64,000 bases of DNA from Nostoc cf. commune SO-36 (lineage in GTDB: Bacteria > Cyanobacteriota > Cyanobacteriia > Cyanobacteriales > Nostocaceae), in assembly GCF_023734775.1 (NCBI RefSeq), contig NZ_AP025732.1, forward strand, positions 5,950,501 through 6,014,500, given 5' to 3'. The translations under genes and the position numbers were made by a program. Positions 1 to 9,500 of this stretch are shown here, one piece after another. The notes under the pieces are model-generated. The model searched no databases. It was not told the DNA's origin and worked only from the letters and a program-made list of their open reading frames with translations. Numbering within the stretch: position 1 is the first letter of the stretch; each line of letters starts with the position of its first letter.

Positions 1-2048
1 CAACGGAGGAACAACCAGCAACCCAGACACCCCCAGAAGAACCCGCAGCGCAGCAGGACGAACCAATTGAATTGGTGGTAACGGGAGAGCAAGACGGATA
101 TCGCGTACCGACTGCGACCACTGCGACCAAAACCGATACACCTTTGCGAGATATTCCGGGTTCGATTCAAGTGATCCCGCGTCGAATCTTAGAAGACCAA
201 AAGACGACGCGTATACAAGAAGCCTTGGAAAACGTCAGTGGTGTACGCAAACAAGGTAACTACGGAGGCTCAGATGCCGGTGGATATAATATTCGGGGCT
301 TTGCTCAAGATGGAAATTTCCGCAATGGATTTTCCGACAGTGACTTTTACTCCTCGGTAGATACAGCAAATATCGAGCGAATCGAAGTCCTCAAAGGGCC
401 GGCTTCTGTTCTATTTGGTCAGGCTGAACCGGGAGGAATTGTCAATGTTGTTACAAAACAACCCCTTAGTACTCCCTATTATTCAGCTGAATTGAATGTC
501 GGAAATTATGGGTTTTATCGCCCCAGTTTTGATATATCTGGCCCTCTTACAGATGACGGTTCGGTCTTATATCGGCTGAATGTGGCTTATCAAAACTCTG
601 AGAGTTTTCGAGATTTTAACTTTACCGAACGTGTCTTTATTGCACCTGTAATTACTTGGAATATCAGCGATCGCACTTCATTAACATTCGACCTTGAATA
701 TCTAAACAATGATTACCTCTTCGATCGTGGACTTCCTTCCATTGGAGACAGACCCGCCCCCATCCCCATTAGTCGGTTTATCGGTCTGCCGGAAAGTGTT
801 TATAACGATAGCAGTCTTCGGCTTGGTTATCGACTTGAGCATGAATTTAGCAAAGACTGGCAGCTTCGTAATGCATTTTCTTTTGTTTCTGGTGAATCAT
901 CTTCTGATGCTTATGCCACTGGTGGCAGACCACTAGTTGATAACCAGTTTTCCCCAATATCTGTAGGTCGTGAAGAATTCACACGAAAAATCTATACCTT
1001 TCAAACAGAACTAGTCGGAAAGTTCAAGACGGGATCGATTGTCCATCAACCTTTAATTGGGGTGGAGTTAAGACGAAACACCTGGGAATACACCTCATTC
1101 GATGCGGCAGAACCCATACTGCTGGACATTTTTAATCCCAATTATGATGTTGATTTACCTCCCATACCTGATGAAGCTTACTTTTACACGACTCGTAGAG
1201 ACACTTTGGGGATTTACCTCCAAGATCAAATTACTTTTGCAGATAATCTCAAGGTATTAGTTGGTGGTCGCTTTGATACCTTCCAACGAAAAGATACAGA
1301 ACTCGGAGAAACAACGGGTGAAGAGTCCCTCAGTGCTTTTAATCCCCGTGTTGGGATCGTTTATCAACCAATTCAACCAATTTCCCTCTATGCCAGCTAC
1401 ACTCAATCGTTTCAACCCGATCGATTTTTCGATCGTTCGGCAACAAACGAACCCTTTAAGCCAACAGAAGGAACGCAGTATGAAGTGGGGATCAAAGCAG
1501 ATATCAGTGAACGACTTTCGGCAACTCTAGCAGCCTTCAAGATTACCAAAGCCAACGTTATTACAAGCGACCCCAACGATCCCGATGAGTCCATACAGGT
1601 GGGAGAACAGAGAAGCAGAGGGATTGAATTAGATATTGGTGGCGAAATTCTGCCAGGTTGGAATCTCATTGCGTCTTACACTTATACCGACGCGATTACC
1701 TCGAAAGACAACGACATTACCGTGGGTAATAGGCTAACTAATGTACCCGAACACGCTGCGAGTTTGTGGACAAGCTATGAACTGCAAAGCGGTGATTTAA
1801 AAGGTTTGGGCTTTGGTTTGGGGCTTTACTATGCCGGAGATAGATACGCTGATTTGAACAATACAAGCGTTTTGCCTAGCTATTTCAGAACAGATTCAGC
1901 CATTTATTACAAACAAGAGAACTGGAGATTAGCACTGAATTTCCGAAATCTTTTCAATGAAACTTATTATGAGACATCTCAAAGCAGAAATATAATCTAT
2001 CCCGGCGCACCATTCACTGTTATCGGCTCGTTTTCAATTCAGTTATAA
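1..2048 (+). CDS. TonB-dependent siderophore receptor, 5' truncated by window edge
   Basis: Outer-membrane beta-barrel receptor that takes up ferric siderophore with energy from TonB/ExbBD. The reading frame is open from base 3, so the N-terminus (signal peptide, and often an AMIN domain in cyanobacterial members) lies outside the window. The visible part starts with a Pro/Glu/Gln-rich linker, then a TonB-box-like stretch (IELVVTGEQ), then the plug domain with DIPGSIQVIPR and the plug-end motif ERIEVLKGPASVLFG followed by GGIVNVVTKQP. The barrel follows and ends in an aromatic-rich C-terminus (FTVIGSFSIQL) typical of outer-membrane porins and receptors. It resembles the FhuE/FpvA/FoxA siderophore group. 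Binding-protein, metal-binding and exporter genes follow on the same strand, upstream of a siderophore-like NRPS cluster, so it is probably the cognate receptor. The family is clear; the ligand is inferred. Confidence 0.93.
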   Translation, partial: TEEQPATQTPPEEPAAQQDEPIELVVTGEQDGYRVPTATTATKTDTPLRDIPGSIQVIPRRILEDQKTTRIQEALENVSGVRKQGNYGGSDAGGYNIRGFAQDGNFRNGFSDSDFYSSVDTANIERIEVLKGPASVLFGQAEPGGIVNVVTKQPLSTPYYSAELNVGNYGFYRPSFDISGPLTDDGSVLYRLNVAYQNSESFRDFNFTERVFIAPVITWNISDRTSLTFDLEYLNNDYLFDRGLPSIGDRPAPIPISRFIGLPESVYNDSSLRLGYRLEHEFSKDWQLRNAFSFVSGESSSDAYATGGRPLVDNQFSPISVGREEFTRKIYTFQTELVGKFKTGSIVHQPLIGVELRRNTWEYTSFDAAEPILLDIFNPNYDVDLPPIPDEAYFYTTRRDTLGIYLQDQITFADNLKVLVGGRFDTFQRKDTELGETTGEESLSAFNPRVGIVYQPIQPISLYASYTQSFQPDRFFDRSATNEPFKPTEGTQYEVGIKADISERLSATLAAFKITKANVITSDPNDPDESIQVGEQRSRGIELDIGGEILPGWNLIASYTYTDAITSKDNDITVGNRLTNVPEHAASLWTSYELQSGDLKGLGFGLGLYYAGDRYADLNNTSVLPSYFRTDSAIYYKQENWRLALNFRNLFNETYYETSQSRNIIYPGAPFTVIGSFSIQL

Positions 2049-2060
2049 CCTTGATTTTTA

Positions 2061-3161
2061 TTGAGTCTACTCATGTTCTGGGAAACTTGCTGCAACGCGA
2101 TGCCTTCTCTACGAGACGCTCCACGAACGGGGGGCGTAGCCATCGCTTTCTTATATAAATATATTGGCTGGGTTATGGTGACAGCCATCTTAATTACAGC
2201 TTGTCATGGTGGTAATCCCCAAAACCTCCGTTTAGAAAGTGAGCGATCGCTTTCTGCTGATTGTCGAGTCGTGGAACATGCAGCAGGAAAAACCAAGATT
2301 TGTGGTAAACCTCAAAAAATCGCAGTTCTCGAACCTAAGATGCTGAGTCTGATCTTAGCTCTCGATGTGCAACCTGCTGCTTACGCCGATGCTTATTTAG
2401 TGCGATCGCCTAAATTTGACAAACCTAGCCAACAAATTCCCTACTTGGGTAAGTATGTCACCAGTCAACCGATTAATTTAGGCGATCGCTCTAGTCCGTC
2501 TCTGGAAAGTTTGACTCTACTCAAACCAGATTTGATTCTGGGCTTAAATTCTCAGGACAATCAGTTATTAAGAGCGATCGCGCCTACTGTGTTGATAGAT
2601 AATGAGCAAAATTGGCAGGACAACATTAAAATTGTCGCCAAAGCACTGGATAGTCAGAAAAACATTCCATCAATCATCACCTCACAACAGCAACAACTAG
2701 CTAAAGTCCGCACTCAATTAGCCCCTCTCGTCAATACCCATCCGCGAGTGTTAAATATTACTTGCAGTCAATCAATGAACTATATAGAGGTGAAATACAA
2801 CGGATATACAATTGAACTTCTGGAAAAAATTGGATTTCAAACTGTATTACTGCCAGGTACAGAACGAAAACTAGGGTTAAGATCACAGATTAATTTAGAA
2901 ACCCTTGCTCAACTCGACGCAGATATTTTCATTGTTAATACCTGGCTAGATACCTGGAATGGTGAATCTACTTACAAAGTACCCCTCCAAGAACTCCAGC
3001 AAAAATGGGCTAAAAATCCTCTATTGCACAATTCAAGAGCATGGAAAGAAGGACGAGTTTACTTTGTAGACTACACCCTCTGGGGTGACGTAATTGGCGC
3101 ACCTATTGCTAATTCTCTGATATTAGAACAACTACCCTCACTTTTACTTTCACACACCTAA
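2061..3161 (+). CDS. Iron-siderophore ABC transporter substrate-binding lipoprotein
   Basis: Periplasmic binding protein of the FecB/FhuD (type III, helical backbone) family, which delivers ferric siderophore to an inner-membrane ABC importer. The hydrophobic segment ending in LITAC is a lipobox, so the mature protein is probably lipid-anchored. The frame then carries the family pattern KIAVLEPKMLSLILALDVQPAAYADAYL, a middle block with ESLTLLKPDLILGL, and a C-terminal lobe. The start is uncertain: TTG at 2061, ATG at 2073 and 2100, and ATG at 2175 (too close to the lipobox to be likely). A dispersed palindromic repeat (2097-2146) covers the 5' end and may have replaced the original start. The gene lies 12 bases after the receptor, probably in the same operon. 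No permease or ATPase gene is in the window. Confidence 0.88.
   Translation: MSLLMFWETCCNAMPSLRDAPRTGGVAIAFLYKYIGWVMVTAILITACHGGNPQNLRLESERSLSADCRVVEHAAGKTKICGKPQKIAVLEPKMLSLILALDVQPAAYADAYLVRSPKFDKPSQQIPYLGKYVTSQPINLGDRSSPSLESLTLLKPDLILGLNSQDNQLLRAIAPTVLIDNEQNWQDNIKIVAKALDSQKNIPSIITSQQQQLAKVRTQLAPLVNTHPRVLNITCSQSMNYIEVKYNGYTIELLEKIGFQTVLLPGTERKLGLRSQINLETLAQLDADIFIVNTWLDTWNGESTYKVPLQELQQKWAKNPLLHNSRAWKEGRVYFVDYTLWGDVIGAPIANSLILEQLPSLLLSHT
2097..2146. repeat. Short dispersed palindromic repeat at the 5' end of the binding-protein gene
   Basis: The ends GCGATGCC and GGCGTAGCCATCGC are near inverted copies around a core with CTCTACGAGACGCTCC. The same style of sequence recurs at 3740-3830, inside several synthetase genes and at the folK start. 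It overlaps all plausible upstream start codons of the binding-protein gene. Confidence 0.6.
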
Positions 3162-3165
3162 ATCC

Positions 3166-3564
3166 ATGACTAAACATACTCTATTCGTTTGCAAATCCTG
3201 TCGCCGTTCATCAGAAGAGTTATCAGAAAATCAGCCTTGCGACGGCAGTATTTTCTTAGATAAAATCACCACTTTATCTGCTGAAAAATTCGCAGCAGCA
3301 GAATTAGAAATTCAGACTGTCGAATGTCTATGGGCTTGTAACCGTGGTTGTGTTGTTGCTGTTTCTAACCCGGATAAACCGACATATCTACTTGGCGATT
3401 TGCCTCCTGACGAAGAAAATGCCTTAGCATTACTTGAATTTACACAGATGTATATTAGTCATCGTCAGGGAGCAGTTGACTGGGACGAACTCCCCATACA
3501 GTTGGACTCTGCGTTTTTGGCCTGTATTCCTTCTGTAATTAATCAGGAAATTCCTGAGCCTTGA
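3166..3564 (+). CDS. DUF1636 family metal-binding (thioredoxin-like ferredoxin) protein
   Basis: Small cytoplasmic protein of 132 residues. Cysteines near the N-terminus (FVCKSCRR, residues 9 and 12) and in the middle (VECLWACNRGC) suit a [2Fe-2S] or other metal site in a thioredoxin-like ferredoxin fold. DUF1636 proteins are annotated as predicted metal-binding proteins and commonly lie beside TonB-receptor and metal-import genes in cyanobacteria. It starts 4 bases after the binding-protein stop, so it is almost certainly co-transcribed. A role in releasing or reducing iron from the imported siderophore is a guess from context only. Confidence 0.82.
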   Translation: MTKHTLFVCKSCRRSSEELSENQPCDGSIFLDKITTLSAEKFAAAELEIQTVECLWACNRGCVVAVSNPDKPTYLLGDLPPDEENALALLEFTQMYISHRQGAVDWDELPIQLDSAFLACIPSVINQEIPEP

Positions 3565-3666
3565 TTCAATACTTCGTAAAAATCAGATGCCATATAAGAG
3601 TAAAACTATAGAAAAAACATATATGTAAGCTCTTAAATACTGATTTATTGTTTGATTGATCAAACA

Positions 3667-3966
3667 GAATTCAGGAGTCAGGAATCAGAATGGGCTAAAC
3701 CTTAGCTATCCGCTAACAGAATGAATTCTGTGCGAGTGGCGGATAGCGCAGCGTATACCCTTCGGGATGCTTCGCTTAGAGCGAGTCCGCGATAGCGTAG
3801 CGTTAGCGAGTACTCGAGCGTCGCGTCTGAATAACCGGGTTTAAGACCCCCACCAAATCTACGATTTGGTGGTCTTCAATCAGTCGCGGGTCGGAATCCC
3901 CGACTAATTGATTCTGACTCCTGTTAGCGGTAGCGGGGCGTTTAGCCCATTCTGACTTCTGAATTC
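3667..3966. mobile_element. MITE-like composite repeat with inverted ends
   Basis: The left end (GAATTCAGGAGTCAG at 3667, continuing to AATGGGCTAAAC at 3700) matches the reverse complement of the right end (3940-3966, GAATTCAGAAGTCAG then AATGGGCTAAAC). The left copy has a 7-base duplication. Inside are dispersed-repeat units with GGATAGCG/GCGTAGCG motifs (about 3737-3835) and a strong hairpin (3843-3859 with 3863-3876). No ORF for a transposase. Together with AT-rich flanks it accounts for the gene-free stretch 3565-4117. Confidence 0.6.
3843..3876. repeat. Strong hairpin inside the composite repeat
   Basis: The arms ACCAAATC and GATTTGGT are separated by 3 bases and extended outward by AAGACC and GGTCTT with a two-base bulge. 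No U-rich tail follows, so I do not call it a terminator. Confidence 0.6.
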
Positions 3967-4117
3967 TTCTTCAAAAATATATATCTTGATTCAAAACCAT
4001 ACAAATTAATATTAATGCTTATGTACAAGATGTAAGAGTAGAAAAACAGTGATTCTCCACAAAATAGGCTTTGCGATCGCCTTTGATACTGCTATAAGTT
4101 CGGTAATAGGAATTTAA

Positions 4118-5461
4118 ATGTCACAATCACCAAATCTCAGCAGTATGCGTAATTTTTTGATTATCTGGGCAGGTCAATTGGTTTCTACCATTGGTAGTAG
4201 CATGAGTAGCTTTGCGATCGCAATTTGGGCATGGGAAATTACAGGTAAGGCAACGACTCTGACTCTAGTGGGCTTTTTTAGCTTGCTACCCAGCATAGCG
4301 CTTGCCTCCATTAGTGGTGCAATTGTTGACCGTTTCAATCGGAAATTACTGATGATGGTGGGTGACACAGTAGCAGTCTTGATGACAATAATAATGATGC
4401 TGCTGTATCTCACCAATCATTTGCAAATTTGGCATCTATATCTAACTAGCGCCATAGTCGGGACGTTTAATCAATTTCAATCTTTAGCCTACTCTGCATC
4501 ACTATCATTATTAGTTCCCAAGCAAAACTATACCCGTGCTAGCAGTTTTCAATTTTTGTCAAGTTATGGAAGTAATATTATTGCTCCCGCCTTAGCAGGA
4601 TATCTTTATCAAGTTATTGGTCTATTGGGAATTTGGCTGATTGATATTTCTAGCTTTGCGATCGCTATTAGTAGTTTATTATTTGCCCACATCCCTAAAC
4701 CACTACCAACCAATGAACATGAAAATTCCTCCCATATTTGGCAAGGTTTAGGATTTGGACTGCGCTACATCTTTGTTCGTAAAAGCTTACTTGCGCTTTT
4801 AATAATCACCTTTTTGTTTTGGTTTGCTCATGATGTTGGAGATTCTCTCTATTCAGCGATGATTTTATCTCGAACCGGAAATGATACTGTGATATTAGGC
4901 AGTTTAGCCGCAGCAGCTGGTTTTGGTGGTGTCACCGGAGCCATCATAATCAGTACCTGGGGTGGTTTCAAAAAGAAAATCAACGGTGTTTTATTGGGGA
5001 TGATTGGCGCAGGATTAAGTAAAATTGTCTTTGGTTTAGGTCGAACGCCTTGGACTTGGATACCTGCACAGTTTTGTTCTTCTTTCAATTTCCCTTTCAA
5101 CGGTAGTTCCGATAACGCCATTTGGTTAGCTAAAGTTGCTCCCCATATCCAGGGACGGGTATTTGCAGCCCATTCATTAGTTGTGCAATTTGGGTCAGCA
5201 GCAGCTTATTTAATCGCAGGGCCTTTAGCAGATAATATATTCACCCCTACATTAGCCGCAGGTGATGGTAATGTTGAGATTTTTGGAAGAATATTTGGTA
5301 CTAACGCAGGTGCAGGGATCGCACTGCTATATGTAATCTGTGCTATGTGTATGTTATTGGTTGGGTGTGCTGGATTTTATATTCCCCAACTGCGGGATAT
5401 GGAGAAAATTTTACCGGATCATGATACTACTCAATATGCACAGTTTAATGGTGAAAAATAG
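4118..5461 (+). CDS. MFS transporter, probable siderophore exporter
   Basis: Integral inner-membrane protein of 447 residues with about 12 hydrophobic segments. The N-terminal segment FLIIWAGQLVSTIGSSMSSF and the loop motif GAIVDRFNRKLLMMVGD (the MFS loop 2-3 G-x-x-x-D-R motif) place it in the EntS/MFS drug-exporter-like group (MFS_3 type). Enterobactin exporters of this group move finished siderophore out of the cytoplasm. Between uptake genes and the NRPS/PKS cluster, export of the cluster product is the likeliest job, but that is inference. ATG at 4118 follows a short AT-rich leader; a second ATG at 4145 would drop a short polar N-terminus. Repeats separate it from both neighbours, so it may have its own promoter. 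Confidence 0.87.
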   Translation: MSQSPNLSSMRNFLIIWAGQLVSTIGSSMSSFAIAIWAWEITGKATTLTLVGFFSLLPSIALASISGAIVDRFNRKLLMMVGDTVAVLMTIIMMLLYLTNHLQIWHLYLTSAIVGTFNQFQSLAYSASLSLLVPKQNYTRASSFQFLSSYGSNIIAPALAGYLYQVIGLLGIWLIDISSFAIAISSLLFAHIPKPLPTNEHENSSHIWQGLGFGLRYIFVRKSLLALLIITFLFWFAHDVGDSLYSAMILSRTGNDTVILGSLAAAAGFGGVTGAIIISTWGGFKKKINGVLLGMIGAGLSKIVFGLGRTPWTWIPAQFCSSFNFPFNGSSDNAIWLAKVAPHIQGRVFAAHSLVVQFGSAAAYLIAGPLADNIFTPTLAAGDGNVEIFGRIFGTNAGAGIALLYVICAMCMLLVGCAGFYIPQLRDMEKILPDHDTTQYAQFNGEK

Positions 5462-5557
5462 AAATTTAGCGATCGCTTGTTGTTATAAGCAGATACAGCA
5501 TTGATGAGTCGAACTTACACTCTCCATTGAAATTGTCTTGAAAATAGGGGCTAGGGA

Positions 5558-5820
5558 CTAGAACACCGATTCAGTATTCAGAATCATGACCAAAAACTGG
5601 GTTTATTGCGGCTGAAACAAGAAATTTTTGGTTGTAGAAGACGTTAAAACAGGGTTTATATGCCTTATGTTTTGTTAGAGTGTTCCAAAAATAAATGATC
5701 CAAAACCCGTCATTGCGAGCGAAGCGAAGCAATCGCAAGGGCTAAGATTGCTTCGCTTCGCTCGCAATGACAATTGAGCATTTTTTTACTTGGAGTACTC
5801 TTAATGAATCGGTGTTCTAG
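5558..5820. mobile_element. MITE-like element with 16-base perfect terminal inverted repeats
   Basis: CTAGAACACCGATTCA at 5558-5573 is the exact reverse complement of TGAATCGGTGTTCTAG at 5805-5820. The 263-base interior has no ORF but holds the long perfect hairpin at 5709-5771. Short length, perfect ends and no transposase fit a non-autonomous miniature element. Confidence 0.72.
5709..5771. repeat. Long perfect hairpin (26-base arms) inside the MITE
   Basis: The arm beginning GTCATTGCGAGCGAAGCG and ending in GAAGCAATC is matched exactly by its reverse complement ending in CGCTCGCAATGAC. The loop is about 11 bases. It has the look of a REP/BIME-type repeat unit. Confidence 0.75.
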
Positions 5821-5887
5821 TAAAAAGCTACTTTCATACTTGATTGTGGGATTTTCCCGTGAACGAATACCTTTGAGGCATTGTTAT

Positions 5888-6079
5888 TAGGACTTACGCA
5901 TTGACACAAAATACAAAATATGAATTTTTGAAAAACCAGATATGTCGTAGGGGCACAGCAGTGCTGTACCCTCCGATAGCGCGGGTTTATGTACCATCAA
6001 AGAATAATTAATCAAAGCCGGAAACGACCTATTTTCGTGAATTCATACCATGATTAATTTGTACAGTGCGTAAGTCCTA
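5888..6079. mobile_element. Second MITE-like element with 13-base terminal inverted repeats
   Basis: TAGGACTTACGCA at 5888-5900 is the exact reverse complement of TGCGTAAGTCCTA at 6067-6079. The total is 192 bases with no coding potential. Ends of this kind are common among small cyanobacterial elements. It lies between the exporter and the first synthetase gene. Confidence 0.65.
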
Positions 6080-6425
6080 GTTATCTCTTAAAAGATATGC
6101 ATAAGTTATATAAGTATAAAAAACTATAAGTTTTAGTCATAAAAAATCTATTGCTTAAAGCTACTAATTCTCGTTAAAGTAATTCAAGCTAAATAAAAAT
6201 GATTTGCAATAATAGTGATAACATTTTCATAGATAAGCCTTAAGTCTTATGACTTTGACAGGACTAGTGGTTGGCTAAACTGATAATCAATCGTCTAGAC
6301 CTACAGTTAAGTAAACAAAAATCTTTTCTAACTCGACTCGCAAACTAAGGTTTTGTTAACTACTAGGCTGGAAGTTTTGAGATAAGTAAATCTTGTTGAT
6401 GATAAGCAGTAGTCATAGGAGGCAG
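6080..6425 (+). promoter_or_regulatory. AT-rich leader upstream of the synthetase cluster
   Basis: There is no gene in this stretch. It is the natural place for the promoter of the 6600-53666 cluster, and iron control would be expected. An A/T-rich stretch at 6196-6230 (around GATTTGCAATAATAGTGATA) loosely resembles a Fur site, but the match is too weak to call. No clear -35/-10 pair could be fixed by eye. Confidence 0.3.
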
Positions 6426-6512
6426 ATGATGAAAATACTCCACAGTGTCATAAATCAAATGCAAAATAAACGCTTCCAGGTATATTTTGATTGCCAGCCG
6501 CAATTTCTGTAG
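6426..6512 (+). CDS. Small ORF (28 codons) with perfect Shine-Dalgarno; possible leader peptide
   Basis: AGGAGG at 6417-6422 lies three bases before tandem ATG codons (6426, 6429). The frame reads MMKILHSVINQMQNKRF... and stops at TAG 6510-6512. The ribosome site is much stronger than that of the FAAL synthetase gene, which starts 87 bases further on. No family is recognised. It could be a translated leader (uORF) controlling the cluster, or chance. The repeated ATG and exact SD favour translation. Confidence 0.4.
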   Translation: MMKILHSVINQMQNKRFQVYFDCQPQFL

Positions 6513-6599
6513 ATATTAAGGATTTCCTGCCCATTTTTCCGTGGTGAGAGCGAAAAAAATCACCAGTTTATCAGGTGTATGTAGTTGTCGAAAATAAAA

Positions 6600-9500
6600 A
6601 TGAGTCAATCCAATCGTTCCTTTGCTCAAAGCTATCCTAGCTGTTCTACTGTTGTAGAACTCTTACGTTTGAGAAGTTCTACCCAACCAACTCGAGATGC
6701 TTTCACCTTTTTGTTAGATGGGGAAACAGAACAATCAACCCTAACCTATCAAGAATTAGATCAGCTAGCGCGTCGAGTCGCAGCTCGGTTACAAGCATTG
6801 GGTTTAACAGGCGAACGGGCTTTACTGCTTTATCCTGCTGGACTGGATTTTTTAATTGCCTTTTTCGGTTGCTTATATGCAGGAGTTGTGGCAGTCACTG
6901 CATATCCTCCCAGAAATCAACGCAATACACCAAGAATAAAGGCAATTGCCATAGATGCACAAGCTGCGATCGCTCTAACAACCACAGAAATTTTGTCAAC
7001 AGTGCAGCCTTTGATGACAGAAAACAGTGATCTGGGATCATTGCAGTGGCTGACTACTGATAATCTGGCACAGGGAATAGAAGAAAGTTGGCAAAAACCC
7101 GATATTGATATAGATACCTTAGCTTTTCTGCAATATACCTCCGGTTCTACAGGTACACCCAAGGGTGTAATGATTAGTCACGGAAACCTACTGCACAATG
7201 CTCAGACAACTTGCCAATTTATGGAGCATTCCGCAGACAGTAAATTCGTGACGTGGCTGCCGATGTACCATGATATGGGCTTAATTGGTGGCATCTTGCA
7301 ACCTTTGTATGGGGGTTTTCCTTGCATTATCATGCCTCCAACTTCCTTCCTCCAACGTCCATATCGTTGGTTACAGGCAATTTCCAGATATCAAGGGACG
7401 ACAAGTGGAGGCCCAAATTTTGCTTATGAATTATGTACTCAAAAAATCACTCCAGAACAAAAAGCGACTCTTGACCTGAGTAGCTGGAGTGTAGCATTTA
7501 ATGGTGCTGAACCGATTCGTTACGATACCTTAGAGCGTTTTGCAGAAGCGTTTGCAGAGTGTGGTTTCCGTAGGGAGGCTTTTTATCCATGTTACGGAAT
7601 GGCTGAAACAACCCTAATGGTATCAGGTGTAGATAAGGCTACCTCACCGCGAGTGAAAGCGATTCAGAAATCTGCATTAGAATCTAATCGAGTTGTTGCA
7701 TCATCACTTACGGATGAGAATCTATATCATTTTGTGAGTTGCGGTCGAGTCATCCCAGAACAGAAGGTAGTTATTACCAATCCAGGAACATTTCAGACTT
7801 GTCAACCTGATGAAATTGGAGAAATTTGGGTATCCGGATTGAGTGTTGGTCAAGGCTATTGGAATCGTTCTCAAGAAACAGAAGAGACATTCCGTGCTTA
7901 TTTATCAGATACAAGAGAAGGGCCTTTCCTGCGGACGGGAGATTTAGGTTTTTTGCAGGATGGAGAGCTTTTTATTACAGGTAGAGCTAAAGATTTAATA
8001 ATCATTCGAGGCCGCAATCTTTACCCACAGGATATAGAATTAACCACTGAACGCAGTCATTCATCCTTACGTACTGGCGCTAGTGCAGCATTTACAGTTG
8101 AAGTTGACAACGAAGAAAAACTAGTAATAGTACAAGAATTAGAATTTCGCGCCAAACCTAATTTAGCAGAAGTAGTGAATGCCATTCGCCAAGCGGTGAC
8201 GGAAGAGCATGAGGTACAAGTTTATGCAGTAGTTTTAATTAAACCAGGTACTATCCCGAAAACTTCCAGCGGAAAGATTCAACGGCGTACAACTCACTCT
8301 CAATTTTGTAATGGCGAACTGAATGTAGTTGAAAGTAACATTCTTAAAATTAGCAATATCACCCAAAATGAAACTCATTTACAACGTTCTGAACTTTTAG
8401 TACTTTCTCCAAGGGAATGTCAAACGACTCTAGAAGCATACATAATTAAACTCTTGGCAAGAGTATTTTCAGTTAGATCAGATGATATTAATCCTCAAGA
8501 ACCATTAAGTACGATAGGGCTTGACTCTTTAAAAGTATTTGAAATAAAGAATCGCATTGAAGTCGACTTAGAAGTAGATATATCCGTAGCAGACTTCTTT
8601 GAAGGGATGAGTGTGCGATCGCTTGTCACCAAAATACTGGCTCAAATGGGGACAGATGAACTACCGTCACTATCGCTTACCCAACAACAAATCAATACAT
8701 CTATTCATCCTCTATCCTTTGCCCAACAAGGGTTATGGTTTATCAATCAACTGACTCCTAATACTCCTACATATAATATTCCTATAGTTATTAACCTCCA
8801 AGGTTGTGTTAACTTAACAGCCCTACAGGATAGTCTTAACGAGATTATTAAACGACACGAAGTGTTACGCACAAGTTTTACAGTAGTAGATGAACAACCC
8901 GTTCAAGTCATCAACCAAGTTGAATCTTTAAATTTGATAGTTGAAGATTTGCGGGAGCTACCAGAAACAGAACGCGATCGCACAGTGCAACGTTTAGCTA
9001 GTGAGTTCGCACAGCAGCCTTTTGACCTATCTGCTCAATCACTTTTACGCGCTAAAATTTTGCAAATAAATGATAAAAATTCTTATTTAATTCTTACTCT
9101 TCATCATATAATTGCAGATGGTTGGTCTATTGGTGTTCTCATCAAAGAACTAACTACACTATACGAAGCTTTTTCTGCTGGCAAACCGTCACCGCTTGTT
9201 AAATTACCAATTCAGTATGGAAGCTTTGTCAATTGGCAACAAAAATGGCTTGATTACCAACGCATCCAACCGTTATTGACCTATTGGAAACAAAAGTTGC
9301 GGGGTGAGCTACCTGTACTGAATTTACCAACAGACAGACCGCGATCGCCTATTCAAACATTTAAAGGCGCTCAAGCCAAATTAGTTCTTTCCCAAACTCT
9401 GACAAAAGAATTGAAAAATTTGAGCCGTCAGCAGAGAGTAACTTTGTTTATGACCTTGCTTGCAGCCTTCAAAATTTTGCTTTATCGCTACACAGGTCAG

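Noticed and set aside
6196..6230. Possible Fur box upstream of the cluster
   Set aside because: A/T-rich, but only a loose match to the hexamer repeats of Fur sites; too weak in an AT-rich leader to call.
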